Shown here: positions 16,542 to 24,914 of the stretch, piece by piece
Layout of the letters: the number at the start of each line of letters is the position of its first letter
How positions within the stretch are numbered: position 1 is the first letter of the stretch
NCBI GenBank assembly: GCA_002083515.1
Contig: LWDN01000022.1
Coordinates: forward strand, 1 to 64,000
Length of the DNA stretch: 64,000 nt
Origin: Proteobacteria bacterium HN_bin10
GTDB lineage: Bacteria > Pseudomonadota > Alphaproteobacteria > Caulobacterales > Aquidulcibacteraceae
Direction: 5' to 3'
Notes under the pieces: model-generated
Seen by the model: the letters and a program-made list of their open reading frames with translations, nothing else
What the model was told of the DNA's origin: nothing
Database searches by the model: none
Position numbers and translations under genes: made by a program

Positions 16542-17306
16542 ATGAGCCAAGACAGCATACTCGACCAGGCCGATGCTTCACTGGCGCGTGGAGATGCGGC
16601 CGGGGCGGAGCGTGTTCTCACGCAGGCATGGCGCGATCTCTCGAAGGCGCCTGCCGACGCGCTTCACATTCTCGCCATGGTGCGCGCTTCGGAACGCAAC
16701 TGGGAGGAAGCCGAACGGCTCCTGCGTGCGGCGACGCGGGCCGAGCCAAATTCGCTACGTCATCACGTTGCATTGGGGCACTTGCTATTGTCGGTGGGAA
16801 ACTTCGCCGGCGCGGCCGATGCATACGCGGTGGCGGTTCGCATCGACTCGACTTGGCCGGGGTTGCTAGAGGTAGCCGCCGACGCGAATTATCGCGCTGG
16901 CCGGCTGGAAGAGGCGGAGCGCATCGCGCGGCAGGCGATCAGCAGGAGCCCCACCCCAAACGGATGGGATGCCCTCTCCTGCGCATTGAGAGGCCAGGGC
17001 AAAGCGCAGGACGCTCTCAATGCCGCAGATGAGGCGCTGCGGCTCGATTGGGGCCACGTCAACGCCCAGAATAGCCGCGGCGCCGCCTTGTTGATGCTGA
17101 ATCGGCCTCAGGAAGCCTTGGAGACATTCGAGACCCTGGCGTCGCAAGGCGTCGAAGCACCGGTCCTGTCGCTCAATCGCGGCGCGGCGCTGGAAGCCCT
17201 CGGCAGGAAGGCGGACGCGCGCGCTGTCTACGACCACGCGGCGCAGCGTTGGCCGCACATGCCCAACTTGCAAGATCGCGTGGCGGCAGCGCGCAAGCGC
17301 GTCTGA
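16542..17306 (+). CDS. TPR-repeat protein, oxygenase-less relative
   Basis: 254 residues of TPR-like repeats. No oxygenase domain is present. The segment FETLASQGVEAPVLSLNRG and the following RKADARAVYDHAAQRWPHMP line up by eye with the equivalent TPRs of the 15005 protein (FDELTRRGVSAPALWLNRG). It therefore looks like a duplicated copy that lost, or never gained, the catalytic end. It starts 58 bases after paralog 2, likely in the same transcript. Possible regulatory or adaptor role (inference). Confidence 0.8.
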   Translation: MSQDSILDQADASLARGDAAGAERVLTQAWRDLSKAPADALHILAMVRASERNWEEAERLLRAATRAEPNSLRHHVALGHLLLSVGNFAGAADAYAVAVRIDSTWPGLLEVAADANYRAGRLEEAERIARQAISRSPTPNGWDALSCALRGQGKAQDALNAADEALRLDWGHVNAQNSRGAALLMLNRPQEALETFETLASQGVEAPVLSLNRGAALEALGRKADARAVYDHAAQRWPHMPNLQDRVAAARKRV

Positions 17307-17371
17307 GCCGCTTGCCTGACGCGTGAGGCGAGGTTAACCCGGCCCGACAACGCGCTGGGAGCCGCCCGCCC

Positions 17372-18904
17372 ATGAAAGACATTATCGCCGCTCTGGAAGA
17401 AAAGCGCGCCGCAGCGCGTGCGGGCGGAGGCGAAAAGCGCCATGCGGCTCAGCACGCCAAAGGCAAGCTCACCGCGCGCGAGCGCATCGAACTGCTGATG
17501 GACGAAGGCAGTTTCGAGGAGTTTGACATGTTCGTCGAACATCGCTCCTCCGAGTTCGGCATGGAGAAGACGAAAATCCCCGGCGACGGGGTGGTCACCG
17601 GCTGGGGCACGATCAACGGCCGCCTGGTCTATGTGTTCTCGAAAGACTTCACCGTCTTCGGCGGCTCGCTGTCGCTCGCGCACGCGGCCAAGATCGTCAA
17701 AGTGCAGGATATGGCGCTGAAGAACGGCGCGCCGATCGTCGGCATTTTCGACGCCGGCGGCGCCCGCATTCAGGAAGGCGTCGACAGCCTCGCCGGCTAC
17801 GCTGACATCTTCATGCGCAACATTCTCGGCTCGGGCGTGGTGCCGCAGATCAGCGTCATCATGGGTCCCTGCGCGGGCGGCGATGTGTATTCCCCGGCGA
17901 TGACCGACTTCATCTTCATGGTGAAGGACACCAGCTACATGTACGTCACCGGGCCGGAAGTCGTGCGCACGGTGACCAACGAAGTGGTGACGCACGAAGA
18001 GCTGGGCGGCGCGCGCGTCCATGCCTCGAAGTCGGGCGTCGTCGATGGCGCTTACGAGAACGATTTCGAGGCGCTGACGCAGATGCGGCGGCTGATCGAT
18101 TTCCTCCCCGGCTCCAATCGCGAAAAGCCGCCGACCCGCCCGCACTATGACGACGTGGCCCGCGAGGAGCCCTCGCTCGATCGGCTCATCCCCGATAACC
18201 CGAACAAGCCCTACGACATGAAGGAATTGATCGAGAAGGTCGCCGATGAGGGCGATTTCTTCGAGATCGGCACCGAGTTCGGGCGCAACATCATCACCGG
18301 CTTCGGGCGGCTCGATGGCGCGCCGGCGGGCTTCGTCGCCAACCAGCCGATGACGCTGGCGGGTGTGCTCGACATCGACGCGTCCCGCAAGGCGGCGCGC
18401 TTCGTGCGCTTTTGCGACGCCTTCAACATCCCGATCGTGACCTTCGTGGATGTGCCGGGCTTCCTGCCGGGGACCAAGCAGGAGCTCGGCGGCCTGATCA
18501 AGCACGGCGCCAAGCTCTTGTTCGCCTATGGCGAAGCGACGGTCCCGAAGGTGACGGTGATCACGCGCAAGGCCTATGGCGGCGCCTATGACGTGATGAG
18601 TTCGAAGCATCTGCGCGGCGACGTGAACTATGCGTGGCCGTCGGCCGAGATCGCGGTGATGGGCGCCAAGGGCGCGGTCGAGATCATTTTCCGCGCCGAT
18701 CTGGGCGATCCGGAGAAAATCGCGGCGCGCACCAAGGAATACTCGGACCGTTTCGCTAATCCGTTCGTCGCCGCCTCACGCGGCTATATCGACGACGTGA
18801 TCATGCCGCGCGAAACCCGCAAACGCATCATCCGCGCGCTGAGCACGCTGAAGAACAAGAAGTTAGAGAACCCCTGGAAGAAGCACGACAATATTCCGCT
18901 GTGA
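17372..18904 (+). CDS. Acyl-CoA (propionyl-CoA) carboxylase beta subunit
   Basis: A 510-residue carboxyltransferase subunit transferring CO2 from carboxybiotin to propionyl- or acetyl-CoA. Typical blocks are GKLTARERIELLMDEGSFEE, the oxyanion-forming FDAGGARIQEGVDSLAGYADI and, in the C-terminal half, FVDVPGFLPGTKQE and RKAYGGAYDVMSS. Length and the C-terminal DNIPL match PccB. The biotin-carrying alpha subunit is not in this window. The ribosome-binding site is GGGAG about 15 bases before ATG. Substrate (propionyl versus other) is inferred. Confidence 0.92.
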   Translation: MKDIIAALEEKRAAARAGGGEKRHAAQHAKGKLTARERIELLMDEGSFEEFDMFVEHRSSEFGMEKTKIPGDGVVTGWGTINGRLVYVFSKDFTVFGGSLSLAHAAKIVKVQDMALKNGAPIVGIFDAGGARIQEGVDSLAGYADIFMRNILGSGVVPQISVIMGPCAGGDVYSPAMTDFIFMVKDTSYMYVTGPEVVRTVTNEVVTHEELGGARVHASKSGVVDGAYENDFEALTQMRRLIDFLPGSNREKPPTRPHYDDVAREEPSLDRLIPDNPNKPYDMKELIEKVADEGDFFEIGTEFGRNIITGFGRLDGAPAGFVANQPMTLAGVLDIDASRKAARFVRFCDAFNIPIVTFVDVPGFLPGTKQELGGLIKHGAKLLFAYGEATVPKVTVITRKAYGGAYDVMSSKHLRGDVNYAWPSAEIAVMGAKGAVEIIFRADLGDPEKIAARTKEYSDRFANPFVAASRGYIDDVIMPRETRKRIIRALSTLKNKKLENPWKKHDNIPL

Positions 18905-18911
18905 GGGTAGG

Positions 18912-19793
18912 ATGGGGCACCACGTAACGGGCGTGATCGCTAAGGCAGAGACTTGCCGAGCGTTATCGAAGCGATGGAGCGATCAGGCTATCTGCTCCTT
19001 GAGCCAAGGCTTCGCGCTTCTGCCACTCGATTATCAGAATCTCAGGTTCGTTAGGGTTTCGGATACAAGTGGGGTTGTCGATGAGTTCGTGTATGTCACG
19101 CCGGACTTGATCGCGACGCTTTGTGACGCTTCGCAAGGGATTGAGTTCGCCTACGTCGAAACCGAATATCACGGTGGAACAGGCGGCCAAGGCGCGCTGC
19201 TCTTTCAGGATGGCAAGCTGACGTTTGGCCCCGAATGGGCCGACGCGGGTCCGATCAGCACCGCGTTGAGGAAATTGGGTGTAACCAAGTCTGATCAGGA
19301 TTTTGACGAGTTCGAAGCTGTCGGTCTGAGCCAATTGCGTATGAATGAAGCTGCTCGCAGGGCATCTCGATCGGAACAAGACAACGAAGAACTACTCAGC
19401 GAACTTTACGCCGAAGTTGAGCGTCTCGGCGCATTGATAGATGCGCCGAAACATTTGTTGCCCAACAAGGACCGCAAGGACCGGTGGCTTGAGATCAACT
19501 TCTTCGAAGGGAACGACGGCGACGATCTCGACGGTTACTGGATTTGTCTTTGCGGATCGGATTCATATGAGTGTGGCGTTGAGCACGCCGACAAACTGCT
19601 GGAGTACGTTTTTGGCGGCGTGACACATCAGATGGCCATGGCGACGCGAACGCCGCGAGCAGGCGAAGATGCACGGCGCAGTCTTTTCGCTGCGCAAGAG
19701 GCGTTGCTATCGCAATTGAACGATGAGTGGGCGGCACGTAAGGCCGAAGCTCATCGCCAAACACTGAAGAATTTCCCGTTCGAGGATTCGTAA
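18912..19793 (+). CDS. Hypothetical protein of unusual composition
   Basis: 293 residues; not recognised. The first 145 or so look globular (GHHVTGVIAKAETCRALS, QGFALLPLD, then EFAYVETEYHGGTGGQGALL). The second half has a charged helical region and an aromatic, acidic block near residues 185-215 (WLEINFFEGNDGDD). Base and codon use are visibly less GC-rich than in the carboxylase upstream, suggesting acquisition. It starts seven bases after that gene. By style the N-terminal part resembles families seen with polymorphic-toxin immunity, but I cannot confirm this. Confidence 0.6.
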   Translation: MGHHVTGVIAKAETCRALSKRWSDQAICSLSQGFALLPLDYQNLRFVRVSDTSGVVDEFVYVTPDLIATLCDASQGIEFAYVETEYHGGTGGQGALLFQDGKLTFGPEWADAGPISTALRKLGVTKSDQDFDEFEAVGLSQLRMNEAARRASRSEQDNEELLSELYAEVERLGALIDAPKHLLPNKDRKDRWLEINFFEGNDGDDLDGYWICLCGSDSYECGVEHADKLLEYVFGGVTHQMAMATRTPRAGEDARRSLFAAQEALLSQLNDEWAARKAEAHRQTLKNFPFEDS

Positions 19794-19846
19794 GCATGTC
19801 GCAATGAACCCTCTCGCTCCCTTGGCGACGCCCCACGACAGATGAT

Positions 19847-19870
19847 GCGCGGCCGGAGGCCGCGCGCTCC
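19847..19870 (+). repeat. Short GC-rich palindrome with GCTCC tail
   Basis: GCGCGGCC (19847-19854), loop GGA, GGCCGCGC (19858-19865), then GCTCC. The layout (GC-rich stem, short GGA or TGA loop, then a NTCC tail) matches the elements at 38408-38460 and 50750-50797. This copy has a single hairpin. Confidence 0.65.
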
Positions 19871-19890
19871 AGCCTTCGAAGTCAGCGCCG

Positions 19891-19925
19891 CCCCTCACCT
19901 ATCCTTCCGCAATGCGGGAGAGGGG
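19891..19925 (-). terminator. Nested hairpin after the DHFR-like gene
   Basis: CCCCTC (19891-19896) pairs with GAGGGG (19920-19925), enclosing TCCGC/GCGGA-type arms around AAT. It lies directly downstream of the stop codon of the minus-strand gene, so a role in ending that transcript is plausible. There is no U-run, so it may simply be a repeat. Confidence 0.4.
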
Positions 19926-19936
19926 ACGACGGAGCG

Positions 19937-20482
19937 TTACCGCGCCTCATACCGCAACACTATCGCGCCAGATTCCCCAAGCTCCTGCCGCCCCACCAGC
20001 TTCAAATCTAATACCTTCGCCAGACCCGCAAACAAAACCGGGCCGCGCCCAACGATGCGCGGGTGGACGACGAACTCGTACTCGTCGATCAGGCCCATTT
20101 CCGCCAACGCCTTCGGCAACATCACGCCGCCGGTGTAAATGCCATTCCCCGGCATCGCCTTCAGCGCCCCCACGAAGTCGCCCAAGTCTCCGCGCACCAG
20201 TTCAGCGTTCCAATCGACGCTCTTCAGCGTGCTCGAAACCACATATTTTTTCGCCGCGTCTATCGTGCGCGCGAACGGCTGCGTCCACTCCGGAAACGCG
20301 TCCGACGCCGGCGGCCGCCAAGCGCTCTCCATCATCTCATAGGTCGTGCGCCCGAACAGCAGCGCATCGGCCTCGGCGATCTTGCCCATGGCATAAAGAT
20401 GGATGTCCTCACTCGGGCTGACGGCCATGTGATCGACGCAGCCGTCGAGCGTGACATTGATGGAATAGCGGAGCGGGCGCAT
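19937..20482 (-). CDS. Dihydrofolate reductase-like (RibD C-terminal) family protein
   Basis: A 181-residue protein of the RibD C-terminal/DHFR-like superfamily, which binds NADPH. RYSINVTLDGCVD, ALLFGRTTYEMMESAW and the IYTGGVMLPKALAEMGLIDEYEF segment are typical. Members of this class are widespread single-domain proteins of mostly unknown substrate. It does not look like classical folate-pathway FolA, lacking the usual substrate-Asp motif. It is transcribed alone on the minus strand. Confidence 0.85.
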   Translation of the reverse strand: MRPLRYSINVTLDGCVDHMAVSPSEDIHLYAMGKIAEADALLFGRTTYEMMESAWRPPASDAFPEWTQPFARTIDAAKKYVVSSTLKSVDWNAELVRGDLGDFVGALKAMPGNGIYTGGVMLPKALAEMGLIDEYEFVVHPRIVGRGPVLFAGLAKVLDLKLVGRQELGESGAIVLRYEAR

Positions 20483-20642
20483 GGGGCGTTCTTACCCGCC
20501 GCCCGCGCCGGCCGGGAGAGGGCGGATGGGAGAATGTGCTTGCCGGCGGGGCGCGGTCACGCTTTCCTTGGCCCTGTGACAGGCGTAACTTGGCGCCAGA
20601 TAGAGAGCGCCGACCTGTGGCGGGTCCCCAAAGGAGGGTTCC

Positions 20643-21167
20643 ATGCGTTCAATGTTCTGCTCTGTCGTGGCGCTCAGCTTCGCCTTGGTTGGCCCGCATG
20701 CCGCCGCACAAGAGTACGACAATCTGGCCAACCTCGAACAATCGATGGCGGCGGCGCAGGCGCAAGCCGCCCGCCCCGGCGATGAACAGCTCGGCTGCGA
20801 TCAGCTCGAAAGCGAGATCGCGACGGTAATGCAGGATCCTGCCGTTCAAGCGGCTGTCGCCGCCAATGGCGCCGACGCGCAGGCGCAGCTCGATCAAATG
20901 AACGCGGCGCGGGGCCAGATGCGGGCGCAAATGGGCGTCAGCCTGTTCATGGGAATCGCCAGCTCTTTCATCCCAGGTCTGGGCTACGCGCAAATGGCGG
21001 GGCAGCAGGCGATGGCGGTTCAGCAGCAACGTCAGGCGCAGCAAAACATGGCGCAGATGGCGGAGATGGCCGAGCGCGTGTCCGCCATCATGCCGCAAAT
21101 CATGCGCGGTCAGCGCGTCTACGAGCTGGCGCAAGCGCGGCAATGTGCATTCATCACCGCGCAGTAG
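20643..21167 (+). CDS. Hypothetical secreted protein, glutamine/alanine-rich
   Basis: 174 residues. A signal peptide with cleavage near AAA-QEY (about residue 22) implies periplasmic location. The mature part is helical, rich in Q, A and M (MAVQQQRQAQQNMAQMAEM), with a hydrophobic stretch GVSLFMGIASSFIPGLGY about residues 96-114. Two cysteines (C52 and C169) may form a disulfide. No family recognised. A strong ribosome-binding site AAAGGAGGG sits five bases before the ATG. Confidence 0.7.
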   Translation: MRSMFCSVVALSFALVGPHAAAQEYDNLANLEQSMAAAQAQAARPGDEQLGCDQLESEIATVMQDPAVQAAVAANGADAQAQLDQMNAARGQMRAQMGVSLFMGIASSFIPGLGYAQMAGQQAMAVQQQRQAQQNMAQMAEMAERVSAIMPQIMRGQRVYELAQARQCAFITAQ

Positions 21168-21242
21168 CGCAGATTGCCGATGCGTAACGGGCGCGCTGGC
21201 CGCGCGTGATGTTAGCGTTCTCCACAAGACAGGGGGAGACGC

Positions 21243-21719
21243 ATGCGTAGTTTGGTTCTTGCGCTGGCGGCCGGCGCCGCTTTTGCGCTGTCGGGTTGTG
21301 AGACCAGCGGGCAAGCTGCAACCTATATTGAACGCGGCCGGGTCATGGAAACGGCGCGGCGCATCAGCGAGCGCTACGCCTCCACTTGGAACGCCAACGA
21401 TATGGATGGCTTCGGCGCGCTCTATGCGGGCGATGCGCGCCATGTCACGCTGGGCGGCGAATTTCTGCGCGGGCGCAGCGCGATCGTCGCCGCCCATCGC
21501 GCCAACCGGGCGCGCTATGCCGCCGGCGTACGCATGGTGACGCACCTTGAGGGGGCGCGCGCGATCACGGACGATACGCTCGTGTCCGTCATGCGCGTTG
21601 AGTACGTGAACGATCCAAGTCAGCCCGGCGGCATTCAGGCCGCGCGGCTGACGCTCACGGTGGTGCGCCGCGGCGGCGACTGGGTGATTGCGCAGGCGCA
21701 GGCCTCGGCGGTGAATTGA
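21243..21719 (+). CDS. SgcJ/EcaC-type (SnoaL-like) lipoprotein
   Basis: 158 residues. The signal peptide ends in lipobox LSGC (C19). The mature part matches the SnoaL/NTF2-like alpha+beta cone fold of the SgcJ/EcaC (DUF4440-like) class: RRISERYASTWNANDMDGF, AGDARHVTLGGEFLRGRSAI and a final strand pair. The family name mentions oxidoreductase but enzymatic activity is not established. Ribosome-binding site GGGGGAG just before ATG. Separate transcription from the upstream gene cannot be judged. Confidence 0.75.
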   Translation: MRSLVLALAAGAAFALSGCETSGQAATYIERGRVMETARRISERYASTWNANDMDGFGALYAGDARHVTLGGEFLRGRSAIVAAHRANRARYAAGVRMVTHLEGARAITDDTLVSVMRVEYVNDPSQPGGIQAARLTLTVVRRGGDWVIAQAQASAVN

Positions 21720-21792
21720 CAGCGACAAGCGGTGCGGCTTTTGCGATGGGGTGGCGTCGCCGTTAGGGGCTTGAACGGCTAAAAAACGGGCG

Positions 21793-22323
21793 ATGCGCTT
21801 CGTCGCCGCCACACTGATGCTGTTTGTGCTCGCCGCGTGCGGGCCTGTGGTGGGCGCGCCCAGCATAGAGCCGCCGGCCGAGGGGCGCCCGGCCGGTGAG
21901 TACAAGCCCGCCTCGAACACCGCCCGCGCCATCACCGGCGGGATCGTCGTCGAACGCGGCGGCGTCCGCTTTGCGAATGGGGTGATCTTCTACACGCGCA
22001 CGCTCAATCCGCGCCGCGGCGGCGATTTGATCGCCAAGAACGGCGACAGCTATGCGGCGGCGGTGGTCGGACCGGGCGCGCTTGCCGTCGAACTCCGGCG
22101 CATCACCGAACAAGTGGTTCCAGCTGGCGTTGTCGGGCTCTGCGGGGCGGAGCGTCCGCAATACGTGGCGCTGGCCTATGACGATCGCGCAACAGCGGTG
22201 ACGATGCTGGTGTTCTCCGGCAGCGAGCCGCCTGGCCCCGAAGCCCTCGACAGCCGCGTTTGCGCGCGCTTCGCCTACGCTGCTCCCGAAGGCGCACGCA
22301 CGCGGGAAGGCTTGGTCCTCTAA
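21793..22323 (+). CDS. Hypothetical lipoprotein
   Basis: 176 residues with a lipobox LAAC (C16) after a short hydrophobic signal. The remainder (GGVRFANGVIFYTRTLNPRRGG and a C-terminal acidic part with a second cysteine pair) is not recognised. Two later cysteines (in GLCGAE and SRVCAR) may form a disulfide in the periplasm. It follows another small lipoprotein. Its last four bases overlap the convergent cupin gene. Confidence 0.7.
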   Translation: MRFVAATLMLFVLAACGPVVGAPSIEPPAEGRPAGEYKPASNTARAITGGIVVERGGVRFANGVIFYTRTLNPRRGGDLIAKNGDSYAAAVVGPGALAVELRRITEQVVPAGVVGLCGAERPQYVALAYDDRATAVTMLVFSGSEPPGPEALDSRVCARFAYAAPEGARTREGLVL

Positions 22324-22808
22324 TCGGGCTTGCCGACCGGCTTGATCGGTTCGCCCAGCTCGTAGAATTCGGCGCCCTTGTCGGTCTGCATAATCAGGTA
22401 GCGCTTGTCGTGCTCGGGATAGGAGACGACATCGATCGGCCGGTCTTCGCCGCCCATCAGGTAGACGCACTCCTCATCGAACGTGTTGCGCAGATGGTGC
22501 GGAACCGAAGGCGTGGCGAAGCCCATGAAATCGCCCGGCCCGACTTCCGTGCTCTTTCCGTCGATCTCGGCCACGGCGCGCCCGGAGAGGATGTAGATCC
22601 ATTCCTCTTCGAGCATGTGCGCATGATAGGCGAAACTGTCCTTGCCCGGCGGCAGCCGCACTAGGCTGACATGGGCGCGGCTCATGCCGGCGAGCCGCGA
22701 GAGGCCAGCGGCGCGAAAGAGCGAGTTCGGGTTGAGTTTCTGTGTGAACGGGCGGAACGCGGCCTGCTGCTCGGCGGCCCGCCACAGGGCTTTTTTCGAC
22801 TCAGGCAT
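22320..22808 (-). CDS. Cupin-domain protein
   Basis: A 162-residue single-cupin protein. The metal motif region AYHAHMLEEEWIYILSGRA contains the conserved His, His and Glu residues, and PGDFMGFATPSVPHHLRN supplies the second cupin motif. The distinctive C-terminus (GGEDRPIDVVSYPEHDKRYLIM) suggests a small-molecule dioxygenase or isomerase-like cupin rather than a regulator, but the substrate is unknown. It lies 14 bases downstream of bpt on the same strand and may share its transcript. Confidence 0.85.
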   Translation of the reverse strand: MPESKKALWRAAEQQAAFRPFTQKLNPNSLFRAAGLSRLAGMSRAHVSLVRLPPGKDSFAYHAHMLEEEWIYILSGRAVAEIDGKSTEVGPGDFMGFATPSVPHHLRNTFDEECVYLMGGEDRPIDVVSYPEHDKRYLIMQTDKGAEFYELGEPIKPVGKPD

Positions 22809-22822
22809 GGCCCAAGCTTAGG

Positions 22823-23566
22823 TCAGAACGTCACTGGCTCGTAGGGCCGCCACTCGCCGCCGAGCAGGAGTTCGAGCGGCCTGAACTCGGACTTGTAGTG
22901 CATCTTCTCGGAGCCCGGGATCCAATAGCCGAGATAGAGGTAGCTGAAGCCGGCGGCGCGCGCCTGCTGGATGTGATCGAGGATGGTGTAGACGCCAAGG
23001 CTGCGCCTGCGGTCTTCCGGGCTGAAATAAGAATAGACCATGGAGAGGCCATCGCCGAGTGCATCAACCAGAGCGGCCGCCGCAAGCTGTCCGCGATCCG
23101 GTCCGTCCGAGTAGCGATACTCGACGATGTGGGTGTGGACGGCGGTCTCCTCCACCATGGCCGCATAGTCGTGGAAGGTCATCTCGGCCATGCCGCCGTC
23201 AGCATGGCGCGAGCTCAGATAGCGGCGCAGCAATCGGAACTGCTCCTCCGTCGCCTGGGCGGGCTTGAGGCTTCGCGTGAGATCGGCGTTGCGGAGCATG
23301 ATCTTGCGCCAGCGCCGGTTGAAGGTGAATTGCTCGACCGGAACGCGCGCCGAAATGCAGGCGTCGCAGGCCTCACACGACGGGCGGTAGGCAATGTTCT
23401 GCGAGCGGCGGAATCCGGAATTGGTGAGCGCATCGTGCAGGCTGCCTGCGTCCAAGCCGTCCAACGCCGTGAACACTTTGCGTTCCCTGCGGCCCGGCAA
23501 ATAGGGGCAAGGCGACGGCGCCGTCAGGAAGAACCGGAGGTTCTTGGTGAGGAAAGGCCTAGTCAC
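22823..23566 (-). CDS. bpt: Aspartate/glutamate leucyltransferase (Bpt)
   Basis: A 247-residue aminoacyl-tRNA-protein transferase that adds Leu (or Arg) to N-terminal Asp or Glu of proteins, marking them for ClpAP through ClpS. The N-terminal part has the paired cysteines of CPYLPGRRERKVF and YRPSCEACDACISARVPV. The C-terminal GNAT-like part contains SYFSPEDRRRSLGVYTI and YLGYWIPGSEKMHYKSEF. Length is usual for bacterial Bpt. Amino-acid specificity (Leu versus Arg) is inferred from the bacterial family. Confidence 0.9.
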   Translation of the reverse strand: MTRPFLTKNLRFFLTAPSPCPYLPGRRERKVFTALDGLDAGSLHDALTNSGFRRSQNIAYRPSCEACDACISARVPVEQFTFNRRWRKIMLRNADLTRSLKPAQATEEQFRLLRRYLSSRHADGGMAEMTFHDYAAMVEETAVHTHIVEYRYSDGPDRGQLAAAALVDALGDGLSMVYSYFSPEDRRRSLGVYTILDHIQQARAAGFSYLYLGYWIPGSEKMHYKSEFRPLELLLGGEWRPYEPVTF

Positions 23567-23779
23567 GCGGCGCCCATGGTCGCTGAACCTTTCAAGCCGT
23601 CAAGGCGGCTCGCGCATTCCAGGCCGGCAGCCTTAACAAAGCTTCTCACTTCGTGCGCGCGATCTAAAAAATCGGCCAGACCGCCCGATTGCCTCTCTGA
23701 ATTGGGGAAATCTCTGCTAGGGTGACGGCTGCCGTTCGGATCGGGGGAGCTGCGCGGCCGGAAACAAGGAGGGCGCTTG

Positions 23780-24001
23780 ATGGCGCAACCTGTGACGGCC
23801 ATTCTATCGCGCCAGGGCGAACTGGCGGAGAAGGCGCGCCAATTCACCAACGACACCAACGAGGCCAGCCTGCTGGTCGGGCGCGTGATGTCGCGGGCGC
23901 TCAGCACGTTCAAGACCGCCGAGGCTGACGAAGTCATCGTCCATGCGATGCGGCGCGAACTCGACCGGCTCATCGAGCAATTGCGGAAGGCGCGGCCTTA
24001 G
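23780..24001 (+). CDS. Small hypothetical protein
   Basis: 73 residues with a strong ribosome-binding site AAGGAGG eight bases before ATG 23780. The sequence is helical, with a Thr/Asp-rich start (FTNDTNEASLLVG) and a charged C-terminal helix (RRELDRLIEQLRK). The stretch around LLVGRVMSRALSTF vaguely recalls ECF sigma region 2, but there is no DNA-binding part and I do not claim that role. It ends four bases inside the convergent msrB. Confidence 0.6.
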   Translation: MAQPVTAILSRQGELAEKARQFTNDTNEASLLVGRVMSRALSTFKTAEADEVIVHAMRRELDRLIEQLRKARP

Positions 24002-24468
24002 TTCGCTAGGCGCTCAGCGCGCGCGAGCGGGTCGGGCAAGGGCTCGCCGTCGGCAACGAAACTCAGCGACACCGAATTGATGCAATAGCGCAGTCCGGTC
24101 GGCCGCGGACCGTCGGGAAAGACGTGGCCTTGGTGACTGTCGCAGCGGGCGCAGCGGGTCTCGATGCGGCGCATGCCGTAGGAATTGTCCTCGATGCCAA
24201 CCACGTGTTTGGGGTCGAACGGCGCGGTGAAGCTTGGCCAACCGGTGCCGCTCTCGAACTTGGTTTCCTGCTTAAAAAGCGGCAGCCCGCATAGGCGGCA
24301 GCAATAGACCCCAGCCTTCTTCTGATTCAGCAAGCCGCCACAGAACGGCGCTTCGGTGCCGTGATGCAGCAACACCCGGCGTTCCTCGGCGCTCAATCCG
24401 CTCTCCAGGCGAGCGCGCTCATCGGTGTTGGGAGGCGTGAGATCGAAACCGGCGGCTGAGCGTGTCAT
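23998..24468 (-). CDS. msrB: Peptide-methionine (R)-S-oxide reductase MsrB
   Basis: A 156-residue repair enzyme that reduces methionine-R-sulfoxide in proteins. Zinc is held by C57/C60 (CRLC) and C106/C109 (CARC). The catalytic Cys is C129 in LRYCINSVSLSF, with substrate residues in SGTGWPSFTAPF. C56 next to the first zinc pair may serve in resolution. No secretion signal, so cytoplasmic. It is 35 bases downstream of the end of the small basic gene on the same strand; a common transcript is possible. Confidence 0.94.
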   Translation of the reverse strand: MTRSAAGFDLTPPNTDERARLESGLSAEERRVLLHHGTEAPFCGGLLNQKKAGVYCCRLCGLPLFKQETKFESGTGWPSFTAPFDPKHVVGIEDNSYGMRRIETRCARCDSHQGHVFPDGPRPTGLRYCINSVSLSFVADGEPLPDPLARAERLAN

Positions 24469-24503
24469 GGGTCTCCAGCAATTCGGTCGCCGCGCGCCTG
24501 CGG

Positions 24504-24914
24504 TTACACGACCGTGTCGCTGCCGCCGTAAAGCTTGCTCAGATGAGTGACAAGGCTCCTGGCGCCGGCGCTGATCTGGGCATCGGTGAACTTGGTTCGC
24601 AGCTGGCGCGTCGCGTCGGCGAGCCCTCTCGGCTGGAAAGCGAGTTTGCGTTTGTGTTTCTTGCCGATGTGCTCGACCAGCAGGTCGGCCTTCTCCTGGG
24701 CCGGACCCATGATCGGCTTCAGGGTCTGCTCCAACTCGCGCACCAGCGGGTCGCCCTTTCGTTTGGTCGTGCGCTTGCGAGCGGGTAGGGTCGCCGCCAG
24801 CAAGTCCCGATCCGGGTGCTGGCGCACAAGCGCAAAGAGGCGCTTCAGTTCCGTTCGGCTGCGCCGGCCCAGCGCCGCCCGCAGCGCCTTGGCGTCGGCA
24901 TCCTTGATGGTCAT
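24504..24914 (-). CDS. Small basic protein coupled to the TIR-ParA gene
   Basis: 136 residues, strongly basic (segments such as ARKRTTKRKG and HIGKKHKRKL) and predicted helical; no family recognised. It begins within the last four bases of the upstream TIR-ParA gene, so the two are translated together. In ParA systems a partner with a basic N-terminus stimulates ATP hydrolysis; MTIKDADAKALRAALGRR could play this part, or the protein could bind nucleic acid. Both suggestions are inference. The C-terminal 40 residues (FTDAQISAGARSLVTHL) form a likely amphipathic helix pair. Confidence 0.65.
   Translation of the reverse strand: MTIKDADAKALRAALGRRSRTELKRLFALVRQHPDRDLLAATLPARKRTTKRKGDPLVRELEQTLKPIMGPAQEKADLLVEHIGKKHKRKLAFQPRGLADATRQLRTKFTDAQISAGARSLVTHLSKLYGGSDTVV

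Noticed and set aside
23780..24001. Truncated ECF sigma factor
   Set aside because: Only a short segment resembles region 2; no region 4, and it has its own ribosome-binding site and normal end.
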